The position numbers and the translations under genes were made by a program. This document shows positions 8,991-17,440 of a stretch of 64,000 nt of DNA, piece by piece (the stretch's first letter is position 1; each line of letters opens with the position of its first letter). The DNA comes from Limnohabitans sp. Jir61 (GTDB lineage: Bacteria > Pseudomonadota > Gammaproteobacteria > Burkholderiales > Burkholderiaceae_C). The notes beneath the pieces were generated by a model that saw only the letters and a program-made list of their open reading frames with translations, was not told the DNA's origin and did not search any database. The stretch lies in assembly GCF_003063545.1 (NCBI RefSeq), contig NZ_NESD01000001.1, positions 496,001 through 560,000 on the forward strand. The letters run 5' to 3'.

Positions 8991-9965
8991 TCAGCTGTTG
9001 TCCAAGTTGATGTTGCGTTCACGCGCCAGAGCAGTCCAGCGCGCCAAATCTTTTTTCATGTAGTCGCCAAATTGCGTGGGGCTCATGGGCATCAGCTCGA
9101 CAGCTTCAGCACTGAGCTTATCGCGTAAATCGGGCATGGCCAGTACTTGCGCCATGGCGTTGTTGAGCTGTGTCACTACAGCGGCTGGCATACCAGCGGG
9201 GCCGACCACGCCATACCACTGCTGGGCATCGAAGCCTTTGAGACCAGCTTCTTCCATGGTTGGCACATCTTTGAGGGCAGGGTGGCGTTGGGTGCCTGTG
9301 ACGGCGATCGCGCGCAAACGGCCATTGCGGATGTGAGGCAACGCAGCAGCCAAGCCGGGGAACATGCACTGGGTTTGCCCAGCAATCACATCGGTCGTCG
9401 CGGGGGCAATGCCGCGATAAGGAATGTGCACCATGAACACGCCCGTCTGCGACTTGAACAACTCCGCTGTCAAATGCGTGAGCGAACCTGCGCCTGATGA
9501 CCCATAAGCCACCTTGCCCATGTTTTTCTTGGTGTATTCAATGAATGATTTCAGGTCTGTCACGGGCAGCGCTGCGTTGACCACCAAGACGTTGGGTGTA
9601 CTGCCAATGAAGCCAATGGGGGTGAAGTCTTTGACGGGGTCGTACGCCAGTTTGCGGGTGGCCGGTGATGTGCCGTGCGTGGCCACATAGCCTTGCATCA
9701 GGGTGTAGCCATCAGGGGCCGCCCTGGCTGTGGTTTGCGCGGCAATCACGCCGCCGCCGCCGCTTTGGTTGTCGACCACCACGGTTTGGTTCAACACTTT
9801 GCCAAGGCGCTCGCAAAAGGTGCGTCCAATCATGTCCGAACCACCCCCTGCAGACACGGGCACGATGTAGCGAATGGGTTTGCTCGGATAGTGCGCTTGT
9901 GCCAGTGCAACGTCGGACAAGCCGAAGAGCAATGGCGATGCTTGTAAGAGGGTGCGGCGTTTCAT
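8991..9965 (-). CDS. Bug family tripartite tricarboxylate transporter substrate-binding protein
   Basis: Periplasmic binding protein of the Bug/TctC family, 324 residues, abundant in Comamonadaceae. The signal peptide starts with twin arginines (M-K-R-R-T-L-L-Q) and ends near A-L-A-Q-A. The mature part has Y-P-S-K-P-I-R-Y-I-V-P, G-G-G-S-D-M-I-G-R and D-N-Q-S-G-G-G-G motifs that form the ligand site. The frame extends seven codons further upstream, but AGGAGA sits just before ATG 9965, so that start is chosen. No tctA/tctB membrane genes are next to it, which is common for Bug proteins. Probably co-transcribed with the MmgE/PrpD gene; the ligand is unknown, likely a carboxylate. Confidence 0.9.
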   Translation of the reverse strand: MKRRTLLQASPLLFGLSDVALAQAHYPSKPIRYIVPVSAGGGSDMIGRTFCERLGKVLNQTVVVDNQSGGGGVIAAQTTARAAPDGYTLMQGYVATHGTSPATRKLAYDPVKDFTPIGFIGSTPNVLVVNAALPVTDLKSFIEYTKKNMGKVAYGSSGAGSLTHLTAELFKSQTGVFMVHIPYRGIAPATTDVIAGQTQCMFPGLAAALPHIRNGRLRAIAVTGTQRHPALKDVPTMEEAGLKGFDAQQWYGVVGPAGMPAAVVTQLNNAMAQVLAMPDLRDKLSAEAVELMPMSPTQFGDYMKKDLARWTALARERNINLDNS

Positions 9966-10059
9966 CGTGTCTCCTTGATGGACCAAAAATCATCCTATGC
10001 GATAGTTCGTCGCCTAGGGGGCATCCACAGTCCACGAGGTGACACGTGTCTAAAATACA

Positions 10060-10076
10060 AACCTTCTTCAAAGGTT
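10060..10076 (+). promoter_or_regulatory. Small hairpin covering the dcd ribosome-binding site
   Basis: AACCTT (10060-10065) pairs with AAGGTT (10071-10076) across a five-base loop, five bases before the dcd start. The right arm contains the Shine-Dalgarno-like AAAGG, so folding would hide it. The pairing is short (6 bp) and may be chance. Confidence 0.25.
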
Positions 10077-10081
10077 GAACG

Positions 10082-10657
10082 ATGAGCATCAAGAGCGACA
10101 AATGGATCCGCCGCATGGCCCAAGAGCACGGCATGATCGAACCCTTCGAGCCAGGCCAAATCCGCCAAAACGCTGCGGGCGAAAAAATCGTCAGCTACGG
10201 CACCAGCAGCTACGGCTATGACATCCGTTGCGCGCCCGAGTTCAAGGTGTTCACCAACATCTACAGCACCGTGGTGGACCCGAAAAACTTTGATCCCAAA
10301 AGCTTTGTGGACATCGAGTCTGACGTTTGCATCATCCCGCCCAACAGCTTCGCGCTGGCCCGCACCATGGAGTACTTCCGCATCCCACGCAATGTGCTGA
10401 CCGTGTGTTTGGGTAAGAGCACCTATGCACGCTGCGGCATCATCGTCAACGTCACGCCGTTCGAGCCCGAGTGGGAAGGCTATGTGACCTTGGAGTTCTC
10501 CAACACCACGCCACTACCCGCCAAGATTTACGCAGGCGAGGGCTGTGCCCAAGTGTTGTTCTTCGAGAGCGACAAAGACGACGTGTGCGAAACCAGCTAC
10601 AAAGACCGTGGCGGCAAGTACCAAGGCCAAGTGGGCGTCACACTGCCCAAGACCTAA
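10082..10657 (+). CDS. dcd: dCTP deaminase
   Basis: Converts dCTP to dUTP, the main route to dUMP and dTTP in proteobacteria. 191 residues, close to the family length of about 188-193. Conserved blocks are present: [12 protein letters not shown] near residue 39, [10 protein letters not shown] near 116 (the S-x-x-A-R nucleotide loop), and the catalytic region [15 protein letters not shown] near 128 with its Glu. Homotrimeric cytosolic enzyme. The following DUF2520 gene starts directly after its stop codon, so the two are co-translated from one message. Confidence 0.96.
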   Translation: MSIKSDKWIRRMAQEHGMIEPFEPGQIRQNAAGEKIVSYGTSSYGYDIRCAPEFKVFTNIYSTVVDPKNFDPKSFVDIESDVCIIPPNSFALARTMEYFRIPRNVLTVCLGKSTYARCGIIVNVTPFEPEWEGYVTLEFSNTTPLPAKIYAGEGCAQVLFFESDKDDVCETSYKDRGGKYQGQVGVTLPKT

Positions 10658-11491
10658 TTGATCACTCTCAACGTCATCGGTTGCGGCCGCGTGGGTCAAA
10701 CCCTCGCGGCCTTGTTACATCAGCGCGGTCAAGCGCAAGTGCAAGACCTGTATTCGCGCAGCTTCAGCAGCGCCGAGCAAGCGGCTCAGTTTGTGTGCGC
10801 TGGTCAGCCCGTGCCTGAACTGGCCCAGATGCGCACCGCCGATGTGTGGTTGCTCAGCGTGCCCGATGCCCAAGTGGGCGCAGCCGCGCAGGCTTTGGCT
10901 GACGCGCAGGGCAGCAAGATGGCTGGCGCTATCGTGTTTCACAACAGCGGCTTTTTAAGTGCTGCCGTGCTGCAGCCCTTGCAAGCCTTGGGCTGCCATG
11001 TGGCCAGCGCACATCCGGTGCTCAACTTTGCGTCTCCCGACACAGGCGTGCGCCAGTTTGCAGGCACGCCTTGCGGGCTTGAGGGCGATGCACCTGCACT
11101 GGCTTGGCTGCACACCGCACTCACCGCCATTGGCGGGCGTTGCTTTGAGATTGCCAGTGCCGACAAGCCGCTGTACCACGCCGCTGCGGTGTTCAGCAGC
11201 AACTTCACTGTGGTGTTGCAAGGCATTGCGCAAGACGCTTGGCACAGCGCAGGCGTGCCGCCCGAGCTGATGCGCCCGCTGACCGAGGCTTTGCTTAAAA
11301 GCACGGTGGACAACGTGCTGGCTATGGGCCCTGCACAGGCTTTGACTGGCCCAGCCGCCCGTGGCGATACGGCCGTGGTGCAGGCGCAGGGTGAGGTGGT
11401 GAAGCGCTGGAACGCGCCTGCGGGTGACCTGTACAAAACCCTCAGCGAGCTGGCTGCCCAGTTCAAAAAACACGGCAAAACACGGGTTTGA
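10658..11491 (+). CDS. Rossmann-like and DUF2520 domain oxidoreductase
   Basis: 277-residue NAD(P)-binding protein. The N-terminus has the dinucleotide loop G-C-G-R-V-G-Q-T (residues 8-15); the second half is a DUF2520 helical domain with H-P-V-L-N-F near residue 126 and the Y-H-A-A-A-V-F-S-S-N segment near 175. Some DUF2520 proteins (PanG of Francisella) act as ketopantoate reductases, so a role in pantothenate synthesis is possible but not shown. The start is TTG directly after the dcd stop (TAATTG), giving no spacer; this fits the Rossmann fold beginning at residue 3. Its 3' end is followed by a DEAD-box helicase gene 37 bases on. Confidence 0.8.
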   Translation: MITLNVIGCGRVGQTLAALLHQRGQAQVQDLYSRSFSSAEQAAQFVCAGQPVPELAQMRTADVWLLSVPDAQVGAAAQALADAQGSKMAGAIVFHNSGFLSAAVLQPLQALGCHVASAHPVLNFASPDTGVRQFAGTPCGLEGDAPALAWLHTALTAIGGRCFEIASADKPLYHAAAVFSSNFTVVLQGIAQDAWHSAGVPPELMRPLTEALLKSTVDNVLAMGPAQALTGPAARGDTAVVQAQGEVVKRWNAPAGDLYKTLSELAAQFKKHGKTRV

Positions 11492-11528
11492 GGGCCTGTC
11501 GCCCACAATGCGACAATATGCCCCAGAC

Positions 11529-13001
11529 ATGACGACCTCTTTTTCCAATTTGCAGCTGGCCCCCGCGCTGGCACGTGCCGTAGCCGAAATGGGCTACGAA
11601 TCCATGACCCCCATCCAAGCCCAGGCCATTCCCGTGGTTCTGACCGGCCAAGACGTGATGGGCGCCGCGCAAACCGGCACCGGCAAAACCGCAGCGTTCT
11701 CGCTGCCACTGCTGCAACGTTTGCTCAAACACGAAAACAGCTCCACCTCGCCAGCACGCCACCCCGTGCGCGCACTGGTGCTGTTGCCCACCCGCGAGCT
11801 GGCCGACCAAGTGGCCCAGCAAATCAAACAATACGCCGTGCACACCAACCTGCGCAGCGCCGTGGTGTTTGGCGGCATGGACATGAAGCCCCAAACCATC
11901 GAGCTGAAAAAAGGCGTCGAAGTTTTGGTGGCCACCCCTGGCCGTTTGCTCGACCATATCGAAGCCAAGAACGTGGTGCTCAACCAAGTGGAATATGTGG
12001 TGCTCGACGAAGCCGACCGCATGTTGGACATTGGCTTCTTGCCAGACCTGCAACGCATCTTGAGCCACCTGCCCAAGACGCGCACCACGCTGTTGTTCTC
12101 GGCCACGTTCTCCACCGAGATCAAGCGCTTGGCTGGCAGCTATTTGCAAAACCCCGTCACCATCGAAGTGGCGCGTCCGAACGAAACAGCCGCCACCATC
12201 ACGCAGCAGTTCTACAGCGTGAGCGTGGACGACAAGTACAACGCCTTGCGCCACCTCATCAAAGCCAACGGCATGAAGCAAGCCTTTGTGTTTTGCAACA
12301 GCAAGCTCGGCTGCGCCCGGTTGGCCCGCTCGTTAGAGCGCGACGGTTTTCGCACCAGCGCCTTGCACGGCGACAAGAGCCAAGACGAACGCCTGAAAGC
12401 CCTCGAAGGCTTCAAGCAAGGCGAGGTGGACTTGTTGGTGTGTACCGATGTGGCCGCACGCGGCTTGGACATCAAAGACGTGCCAGCGGTGTTCAACTTT
12501 GACATCCCCTTCAACGCCGAAGACTACGTGCACCGCATTGGCCGCACAGGCCGTGCCGGTGCGTTGGGCCACGCCATCAGCTTTGTGTCGGGCAGCGACC
12601 AACGCTTGGTGGGTGACATTGAGAAACTGCTCAAGACCAAGATCACGCTAGAAACCGTGAGCGTCGAGCAAGACCGTTCGCGTGAGCGTCGTGAGCCTCG
12701 CAATGATTCACGCGAATCTCGCGGTGGTGATCGTGGCGAGCGTTCAGAGTCTTCAAGCCGTCCACGCGACAGCGCCTTGTCACGCGACTCGCGCCCACGC
12801 GAACAAGACAGCCGCCGCAGCCGCGAAGTGGGCTACGTGCCCGCACCGCGCATCAAGAACGATCCGTTCTTTGACAAGCCCTACGAAGCGCCTGTGCGCA
12901 GCGCAGAGGCTGCAGCACCTGCCGCACCCGACCCACTGCGCAAGTCGGCCAACATCAAGCCCAAGCGGGTGATGGCGGCTTTGTTCAAGTCGACTACTTA
13001 A
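11529..13001 (+). CDS. DEAD-box ATP-dependent RNA helicase, RhlE-like
   Basis: 490-residue RNA helicase. The Q motif spans residues 5-30 (F-x-x-L ... P-I-Q), Walker A is A-Q-T-G-T-G-K-T (47-54), then P-T-R-E-L-A, D-E-A-D in V-L-D-E-A-D-R-M-L-D, S-A-T, and the C-terminal V-A-A-R-G-L-D-I and H-R-I-G-R-T-G-R motifs. After about residue 375 comes a low-complexity tail rich in Arg, Asp, Ser and Glu, as in RhlE proteins, ending in K-P-K-R-V-M-A-A-L-F. ATG 11529 matches the Q-motif start; the 35 codons upstream in frame overlap the DUF2520 gene and are not used. Acts in ribosome assembly or mRNA turnover, especially in the cold (family knowledge). Confidence 0.94.
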   Translation: MTTSFSNLQLAPALARAVAEMGYESMTPIQAQAIPVVLTGQDVMGAAQTGTGKTAAFSLPLLQRLLKHENSSTSPARHPVRALVLLPTRELADQVAQQIKQYAVHTNLRSAVVFGGMDMKPQTIELKKGVEVLVATPGRLLDHIEAKNVVLNQVEYVVLDEADRMLDIGFLPDLQRILSHLPKTRTTLLFSATFSTEIKRLAGSYLQNPVTIEVARPNETAATITQQFYSVSVDDKYNALRHLIKANGMKQAFVFCNSKLGCARLARSLERDGFRTSALHGDKSQDERLKALEGFKQGEVDLLVCTDVAARGLDIKDVPAVFNFDIPFNAEDYVHRIGRTGRAGALGHAISFVSGSDQRLVGDIEKLLKTKITLETVSVEQDRSRERREPRNDSRESRGGDRGERSESSSRPRDSALSRDSRPREQDSRRSREVGYVPAPRIKNDPFFDKPYEAPVRSAEAAAPAAPDPLRKSANIKPKRVMAALFKSTT

Positions 13002-13004
13002 AAG

Positions 13005-13031
13005 AAAACGCGCAAAAATTTTGCGCGTTTT
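13005..13031. terminator. Terminator after the RNA helicase gene
   Basis: Inverted repeat AAAACGCGC / GCGCGTTTT followed by a run of eight T residues, four bases after the helicase stop. The core is GC-rich within an A/T shell, so it can also stop transcripts arriving from the accessory island on the other strand. Confidence 0.9.
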
Positions 13032-13193
13032 TTTTTGGTATGCGGGCTACCCCTTACCGCGCATTCAACACCTTCACGCCGCACCCATGAATCAGACCAG
13101 ATTGGTGTGTGCGAATCTATGTGAGTCGGCTTGATGGAATAAGTCTTCCTTGACAAGATCTCACTGAGATTGCGATCTTAGATGTTCTTATTT

Positions 13194-13817
13194 TCAGTGA
13201 TTCAAGATCCAGTCATTTGCCGTCTCTAAACGTCTTGAAATCCGTAATGTTCTGCTGATGCGCCGCCGATCGCACTGTTCGTCAGAAGTAGCATGTCGCG
13301 GGTATTTAAGATGAGAAATCAAATATGCGCATGCATGATTTTGAATTGATGTTGGCGTCTGAATTTTTAATGTCGCATCCTGAATTCCATATATTCCTTG
13401 CCCGAAGTGAGCGACGGAAAGATAAGCACTAAGAATTTCGGCCTTACTGAAACGATCTGCAAGTGTTGTAGCAATTAATGCTTCCCTTGCCTTTCTACGA
13501 AAACTGATTCTGTAGTCTCTTAGCAAGCTCCGTACAAGTTGTTGCTCGAGGGTACTTGCTCCTTCCAATCTGCCACCGAGCGTCCTTATGGTTGCGCGTG
13601 CAATTCCTATTGGATCAACACCACGATGAAAAAGAAACCGATGGTCTTCACCTGCTATCAAGGCTTGAGTCAGATTTACATCAAGGGGTGACAGTAGCGT
13701 TAATCCATGAATTCTTCTCTGCAGATTTTTAACCTCTGTCGGCAATAGTAGTCGAGCTAGTAGTGCAGACAGCACGCCAACCCCGTGGGCAAATAGTTGA
13801 TAGGCAGCTTTCCTCAC
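13194..13817 (-). CDS. Stand-alone GT51 peptidoglycan glycosyltransferase domain protein
   Basis: About 207 residues, of which 50-150 form a GT51 (MtgA/penicillin-binding-protein type) lipid II polymerase domain. Seen: G-E-D-H-R-F with the first catalytic Glu (about 57), G-A-S-T-L-E-Q-Q-L-V-R (86-96, usual form G-G-S-T-I-T-Q-Q), R-R-K-A-R-E with the second Glu (112), K-x-E-I-L-S-A-Y-L and F-G-Q-G-I-Y-G-I. There is no transpeptidase domain. A hydrophobic stretch (13-25) could anchor it. The frame is open to 14006, but GTG 13817 starts just after the stop of the upstream gene and avoids a long overlap; start uncertain. Not the usual core mtgA by context: it sits in a low-GC island. Role unknown. 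Confidence 0.7.
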   Translation of the reverse strand: MRKAAYQLFAHGVGVLSALLARLLLPTEVKNLQRRIHGLTLLSPLDVNLTQALIAGEDHRFLFHRGVDPIGIARATIRTLGGRLEGASTLEQQLVRSLLRDYRISFRRKAREALIATTLADRFSKAEILSAYLSVAHFGQGIYGIQDATLKIQTPTSIQNHACAYLISHLKYPRHATSDEQCDRRRISRTLRISRRLETANDWILNH

Positions 13818-13818
13818 T

Positions 13819-14325
13819 TTACAAAACACGCTTCCATGAAGCAACACCCTTGCTGTTTGCTGCTGTACTGCTGAAGCTGCCAAATAGATTGCCGTTATTT
13901 TTCGATCCAGATACACGCAACTGATCCAAAGTCGTGGATTGGCGTCGTTCACCGTCTTCTTTCCAATGCAGGTGGATGCGGTCTGAGCTGGTGATCCGCT
14001 TCTCAATTTTTCCAGTTATTTCAATGAAAATTCGCCCCTTGCCTGTATAAGTTCGAACTCCCGTGGATGAGTCTTCGCGATCCTTCTCGCCTGTTCCGAA
14101 TATTCTTTCGTTGTCTTGCCATAAGACAATCCGGTACCAAACAATCATCCCGGTATATGGGCGATAGTCGGTAGTAGCTACAACATGTTTACATTCCCAG
14201 ACCCCCACTAGATTGGGCATGGTGAAGATGTGTTCTCTCAGTACAAAAAAGAGAATAGATAACGCAACCCCGCCCGCGATGTTAGCGGCCAGACCTGGCC
14301 AAAATTGAGAAAGAAAGGTTTCCAT
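13819..14325 (-). CDS. Small membrane-anchored protein of unknown function
   Basis: 168 residues, not recognised. One hydrophobic segment (about 11-30) follows a short N-terminus, then a soluble part rich in beta-strand patterns, beginning G-V-W-E-C-K-H near residue 41, with alternating hydrophobic residues, several Gly-bounded turns and a S-D-R-I-H-L-H-W-K-E-D strand. The layout (one TM plus a beta-barrel-like domain of about 130 residues) resembles lipocalin-like or effector-type membrane proteins in outline only. Its stop codon is two bases from the proposed start of the GT51 gene, so the two are likely translated together. AT-rich compared with the core genes, suggesting acquisition. Confidence 0.6.
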   Translation of the reverse strand: METFLSQFWPGLAANIAGGVALSILFFVLREHIFTMPNLVGVWECKHVVATTDYRPYTGMIVWYRIVLWQDNERIFGTGEKDREDSSTGVRTYTGKGRIFIEITGKIEKRITSSDRIHLHWKEDGERRQSTTLDQLRVSGSKNNGNLFGSFSSTAANSKGVASWKRVL

Positions 14326-14461
14326 ATTTGATTTTTTAATTCACTGTACTTTTATGACTCAAGCTTCAAGCCTCAAGCAACGCATGTCAGCTTTCGCTGC
14401 AAAGAGGGCACTCTCGTAAACGTGCAAACTTTCGAAACTTTGCTCAATGCGGTCATATTTA

Positions 14462-17260
14462 TTAGCTTTCTTTGGATTTGCGTGTTTTCTTGGCGGCTAT
14501 CGCAGGGAGCAAGCTGGTGATGCGTTGGTACAACTCGAATAGGAAGGCCACGCGTTCGGCGTCGGAGGCGTAGGACTTTTTGCCGCCGCTGGGTTGGTAG
14601 GCGGCGTCTACGGCGGTGTCTAGTTTTTGGTGGGCCTTGAGCAGGGCCGTGGGCATGGTCAGCGGGTCGTACAGGTCGGCCAGTGATGCGTCTGCAAATT
14701 GAGTGCGGGCGTCGAGCACGCACTGCGCGGCTTGCTCGATAGCATTGCGGTGTTTGTCGCTGAGTGCTTCGCCAGCGAAGCCGGGCCAGGGGTAGTTGTT
14801 GTAAACGTTGCTAGCTGAGTATTGATAGTCACTCTTCATTCGACCGCAAACCGAACGAAGCCAACTCATATGCATTGCAGACTGAAGAACACCCATTTCT
14901 AAAAGTCCAGCGCTAGGGACTATGAGCGAACTACCGTTGGCAATTACATCGGGTGACATGAACCCTATTGGTAAGTATTTGCGATTCTCAGACGAAACTT
15001 TCGGCAGAAATAAGTAGCTTGAATTAGGCTGTCGGATCTCTCCAAACAGTGATGGTGTTTCAGCTAGTTTCTTTGTTGCTACGCGATTGCTTTGAGTTCT
15101 AAATTTTTTAACAGAGTTAATTCGTTCAAGAATCGGTGGTGTCGATTTAATGAGGCTTGGGTTTGCATCCTTAAGCCACAAACACCAACGTAGCTCAGCG
15201 TTTAGAAACTCTTGGCCGCCCATGAATGGTCGGATGAGTTTAAGGACTTCAGGGTGCGTGCCCGCTAGTTCGTCTTTTTCCTTGCTATCGAGTAACAAGT
15301 GACCATCGTCATTCGCCATGCTCCCATATTGCATTTCTGGCACATTGCAAATTGGCGTGCTTCTTTTGCTTAGTGCAACGTTAGTTGCATCCACCAAATA
15401 CGGATTGATGTTTTTAGCAGGCACAGCCAACGGCTCGCCTTTGATGTCCGCGTATTCAAATATGGTTTTATCTTTGCGATCTTCTAAGCCAAAGCCCACG
15501 ATCACGCAATGCACAGCTGCATTGCCTCTGGCTTCGTTTGACCACGAGAACGTGCGGTGTGCAAACTGAATGTGCACGCCTTGCGCCACCATCCAAGCCC
15601 ACAGCACGCCCACCTGTTCACCTTGGGTGATGCTGTTGGTAGACACAAAGGCCACGCGAGGCGCTGCTTCGTTTTCGACGCTGCGCAAGTAGCAGGCAGC
15701 TTTGACATACCAAGCGGCAACGAAATCTAAAACGCCAAAGCCTTTGATGCAATTCATCACGGGTTCAAAGTCGGCTTTTTGTTGCGGCGTTTGTTCTTTC
15801 TTTCCGATGAACGGCGGATTGCCCAACACATAGCTGCACCGCTGCGCGGGCAGTACATCGTTCCAGTCCACGCGCAGGGCGTTGCCGTGTTGGATGTGCG
15901 GCGTGCTTTTGAGTGGGATGCGTGCAAAGTACAAACCAAACTCCACGCTCACGCGTAGGTTCATTTGGTGGTCCACCAGCCACAGGGCCACTTGGGCAAT
16001 TTGCGCGGGAAACTCTTCAATCTCAATGCCGTAAAACTGGTCCACGTTCACGCCAATGAGGTTGTTCACGTCCACGCTCAGCTGGCCTTTGTGTGCGCTC
16101 AGCTCGTTGTCTGCACGCAGCACTTGCAGCTCTAGCTCGCGCAGTTCTCGGTAGCTGATGACCAAAAAGTTGCCACAGCCACACGCGGGGTCAAAGAAGG
16201 TGAGTTGTTTGAGCTTGGTATGAAACTCCACCAGTTTGTGGCGGTTGCCTTTGATGCGCTCAAACTCGGCGTGCAGCTCGTCCAAAAACAAGGGCTTGAT
16301 GAGCTTGAGGATGTTGGCCTCTGACGTGTAGTGCGCGCCCAAGTTGCGGCGGGCCTTTTCGTCCATGATGCTTTGAAACAAGCTGCCAAAGATGGCGGGG
16401 CTGATGGCCGACCAATCGAGCGCACACGCATCCAGCAGCGCTTCGCGCATGGCGGTGCTGAAGTCGGCCATTGGCAATGTTTCTTCAAACAGTTTGCCGT
16501 TGATGTACGCAAACTTAGCTAGCTGTTCGTCAATGTGTTTGTTGCGGCTGGCTTCGTGCGTGTTGAGCACTTGAAAGAGTTGGCCTAAGCGTGGCCCAAG
16601 GTCAGAGCCATCGGGCGCGGTGCGCTCTTCTACAAAGTCACGAAACGATTGCGCGGGCTGGAAGATGCCGGTGTCGTCCGCAAACAAACAAAACAGCAAG
16701 CGCACCAGCAGCACCTCTAGCGCGTGGCCTTCGTAGCCGCTGGCCTTGAGGGCGTCGTGCAAGCGGCCCATGCGTTCAGCCGCTTTGATGTTGACGGGGT
16801 CTTCTGCCCGAATGTCTTGCACCTTGTAGCCCGCCAGTAGGCCAAACAGCTTGACGTGTTTGTGCAGGTGCTGAAGTTCAAACTCCACGGTTTCGCCCGT
16901 GGCCAAGATGCGCACGCGAAAGCGGGCAAAGTCGCACACCACCACCAGCTGCGGCAGGTCGCGCTCTGGCAGGTTGTGCAGGTAGCCCACGGCTTGGTCT
17001 ACCGCGTCGTCTAAGTTTTTGCCGCGTGACTTGTGCTCGACCAGCAGCACGCCCGGCCAAAACAAATCGACAAAGCCTTGCGAGCCACCCAGCTTTTTAA
17101 CGTTCAGCTCAAAGGTGGCAACGCGTTTGTCGGTGATGCCGAATATTTCAAAGAAGGCAATCCAGAAGGGTTTGGCTTCACTGTCTTCGTTACTTGCGTC
17201 GGCCCAGGTTTTGCTGAAAAGCAATGCCCTAGATTTAATTTCGTTCCAATTAAGACCCAT
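14462..17260 (-). CDS. Type IIL restriction-modification enzyme, MmeI-like (single chain)
   Basis: 932-residue fusion of endonuclease, adenine-N6 methyltransferase and recognition domain, close to MmeI (919). The N-terminal nuclease shows D65 ... E75-H-K77 (V-L-L-V-E-H-K-S-R-G), the PD-(D/E)XK core. A helical spacer leads to methyltransferase motif I (D-P-A-C-G-C-G-N-F near 355-365) and catalytic N-P-P-F (near 480). The recognition domain carries Y-L-F-L-P-K-V-S-S-E-N-R-K-Y and S-D-Y-Q-Y-S-A-S-N-V-Y-N-N-Y-P-W-P, highly typical of the family, and ends in a helical C-terminal domain. Such enzymes methylate one strand and cut about 20 bases away; no separate methylase is needed. Bases 14821-15120, within the recognition domain, have much lower GC than the flanking parts. 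Confidence 0.92.
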   Translation of the reverse strand: MGLNWNEIKSRALLFSKTWADASNEDSEAKPFWIAFFEIFGITDKRVATFELNVKKLGGSQGFVDLFWPGVLLVEHKSRGKNLDDAVDQAVGYLHNLPERDLPQLVVVCDFARFRVRILATGETVEFELQHLHKHVKLFGLLAGYKVQDIRAEDPVNIKAAERMGRLHDALKASGYEGHALEVLLVRLLFCLFADDTGIFQPAQSFRDFVEERTAPDGSDLGPRLGQLFQVLNTHEASRNKHIDEQLAKFAYINGKLFEETLPMADFSTAMREALLDACALDWSAISPAIFGSLFQSIMDEKARRNLGAHYTSEANILKLIKPLFLDELHAEFERIKGNRHKLVEFHTKLKQLTFFDPACGCGNFLVISYRELRELELQVLRADNELSAHKGQLSVDVNNLIGVNVDQFYGIEIEEFPAQIAQVALWLVDHQMNLRVSVEFGLYFARIPLKSTPHIQHGNALRVDWNDVLPAQRCSYVLGNPPFIGKKEQTPQQKADFEPVMNCIKGFGVLDFVAAWYVKAACYLRSVENEAAPRVAFVSTNSITQGEQVGVLWAWMVAQGVHIQFAHRTFSWSNEARGNAAVHCVIVGFGLEDRKDKTIFEYADIKGEPLAVPAKNINPYLVDATNVALSKRSTPICNVPEMQYGSMANDDGHLLLDSKEKDELAGTHPEVLKLIRPFMGGQEFLNAELRWCLWLKDANPSLIKSTPPILERINSVKKFRTQSNRVATKKLAETPSLFGEIRQPNSSYLFLPKVSSENRKYLPIGFMSPDVIANGSSLIVPSAGLLEMGVLQSAMHMSWLRSVCGRMKSDYQYSASNVYNNYPWPGFAGEALSDKHRNAIEQAAQCVLDARTQFADASLADLYDPLTMPTALLKAHQKLDTAVDAAYQPSGGKKSYASDAERVAFLFELYQRITSLLPAIAAKKTRKSKES

Positions 17261-17440
17261 TTAGTGCTCATTAAGTGAGCTTGGATGTTAACTGAAAGTA
17301 TTCTATTTTTTGACTGTGGTAGCTCTGGAGGAGTAACTAAATGGCCTATGTGGGGCAATGGCGGCCAAACTGCCTGACCTTGCCTGCTTTTGTCATGGAC
17401 TGCAGTGAAATCGTCTGGCTTGAATCCGCCATTGAAGTTG

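Noticed and set aside
13155..13179. Inverted repeat AAGATC-N13-GATCTT as a terminator for the GT51 gene
   Set aside because: Only six base pairs, AT-rich, long loop and no T run; it may be chance.
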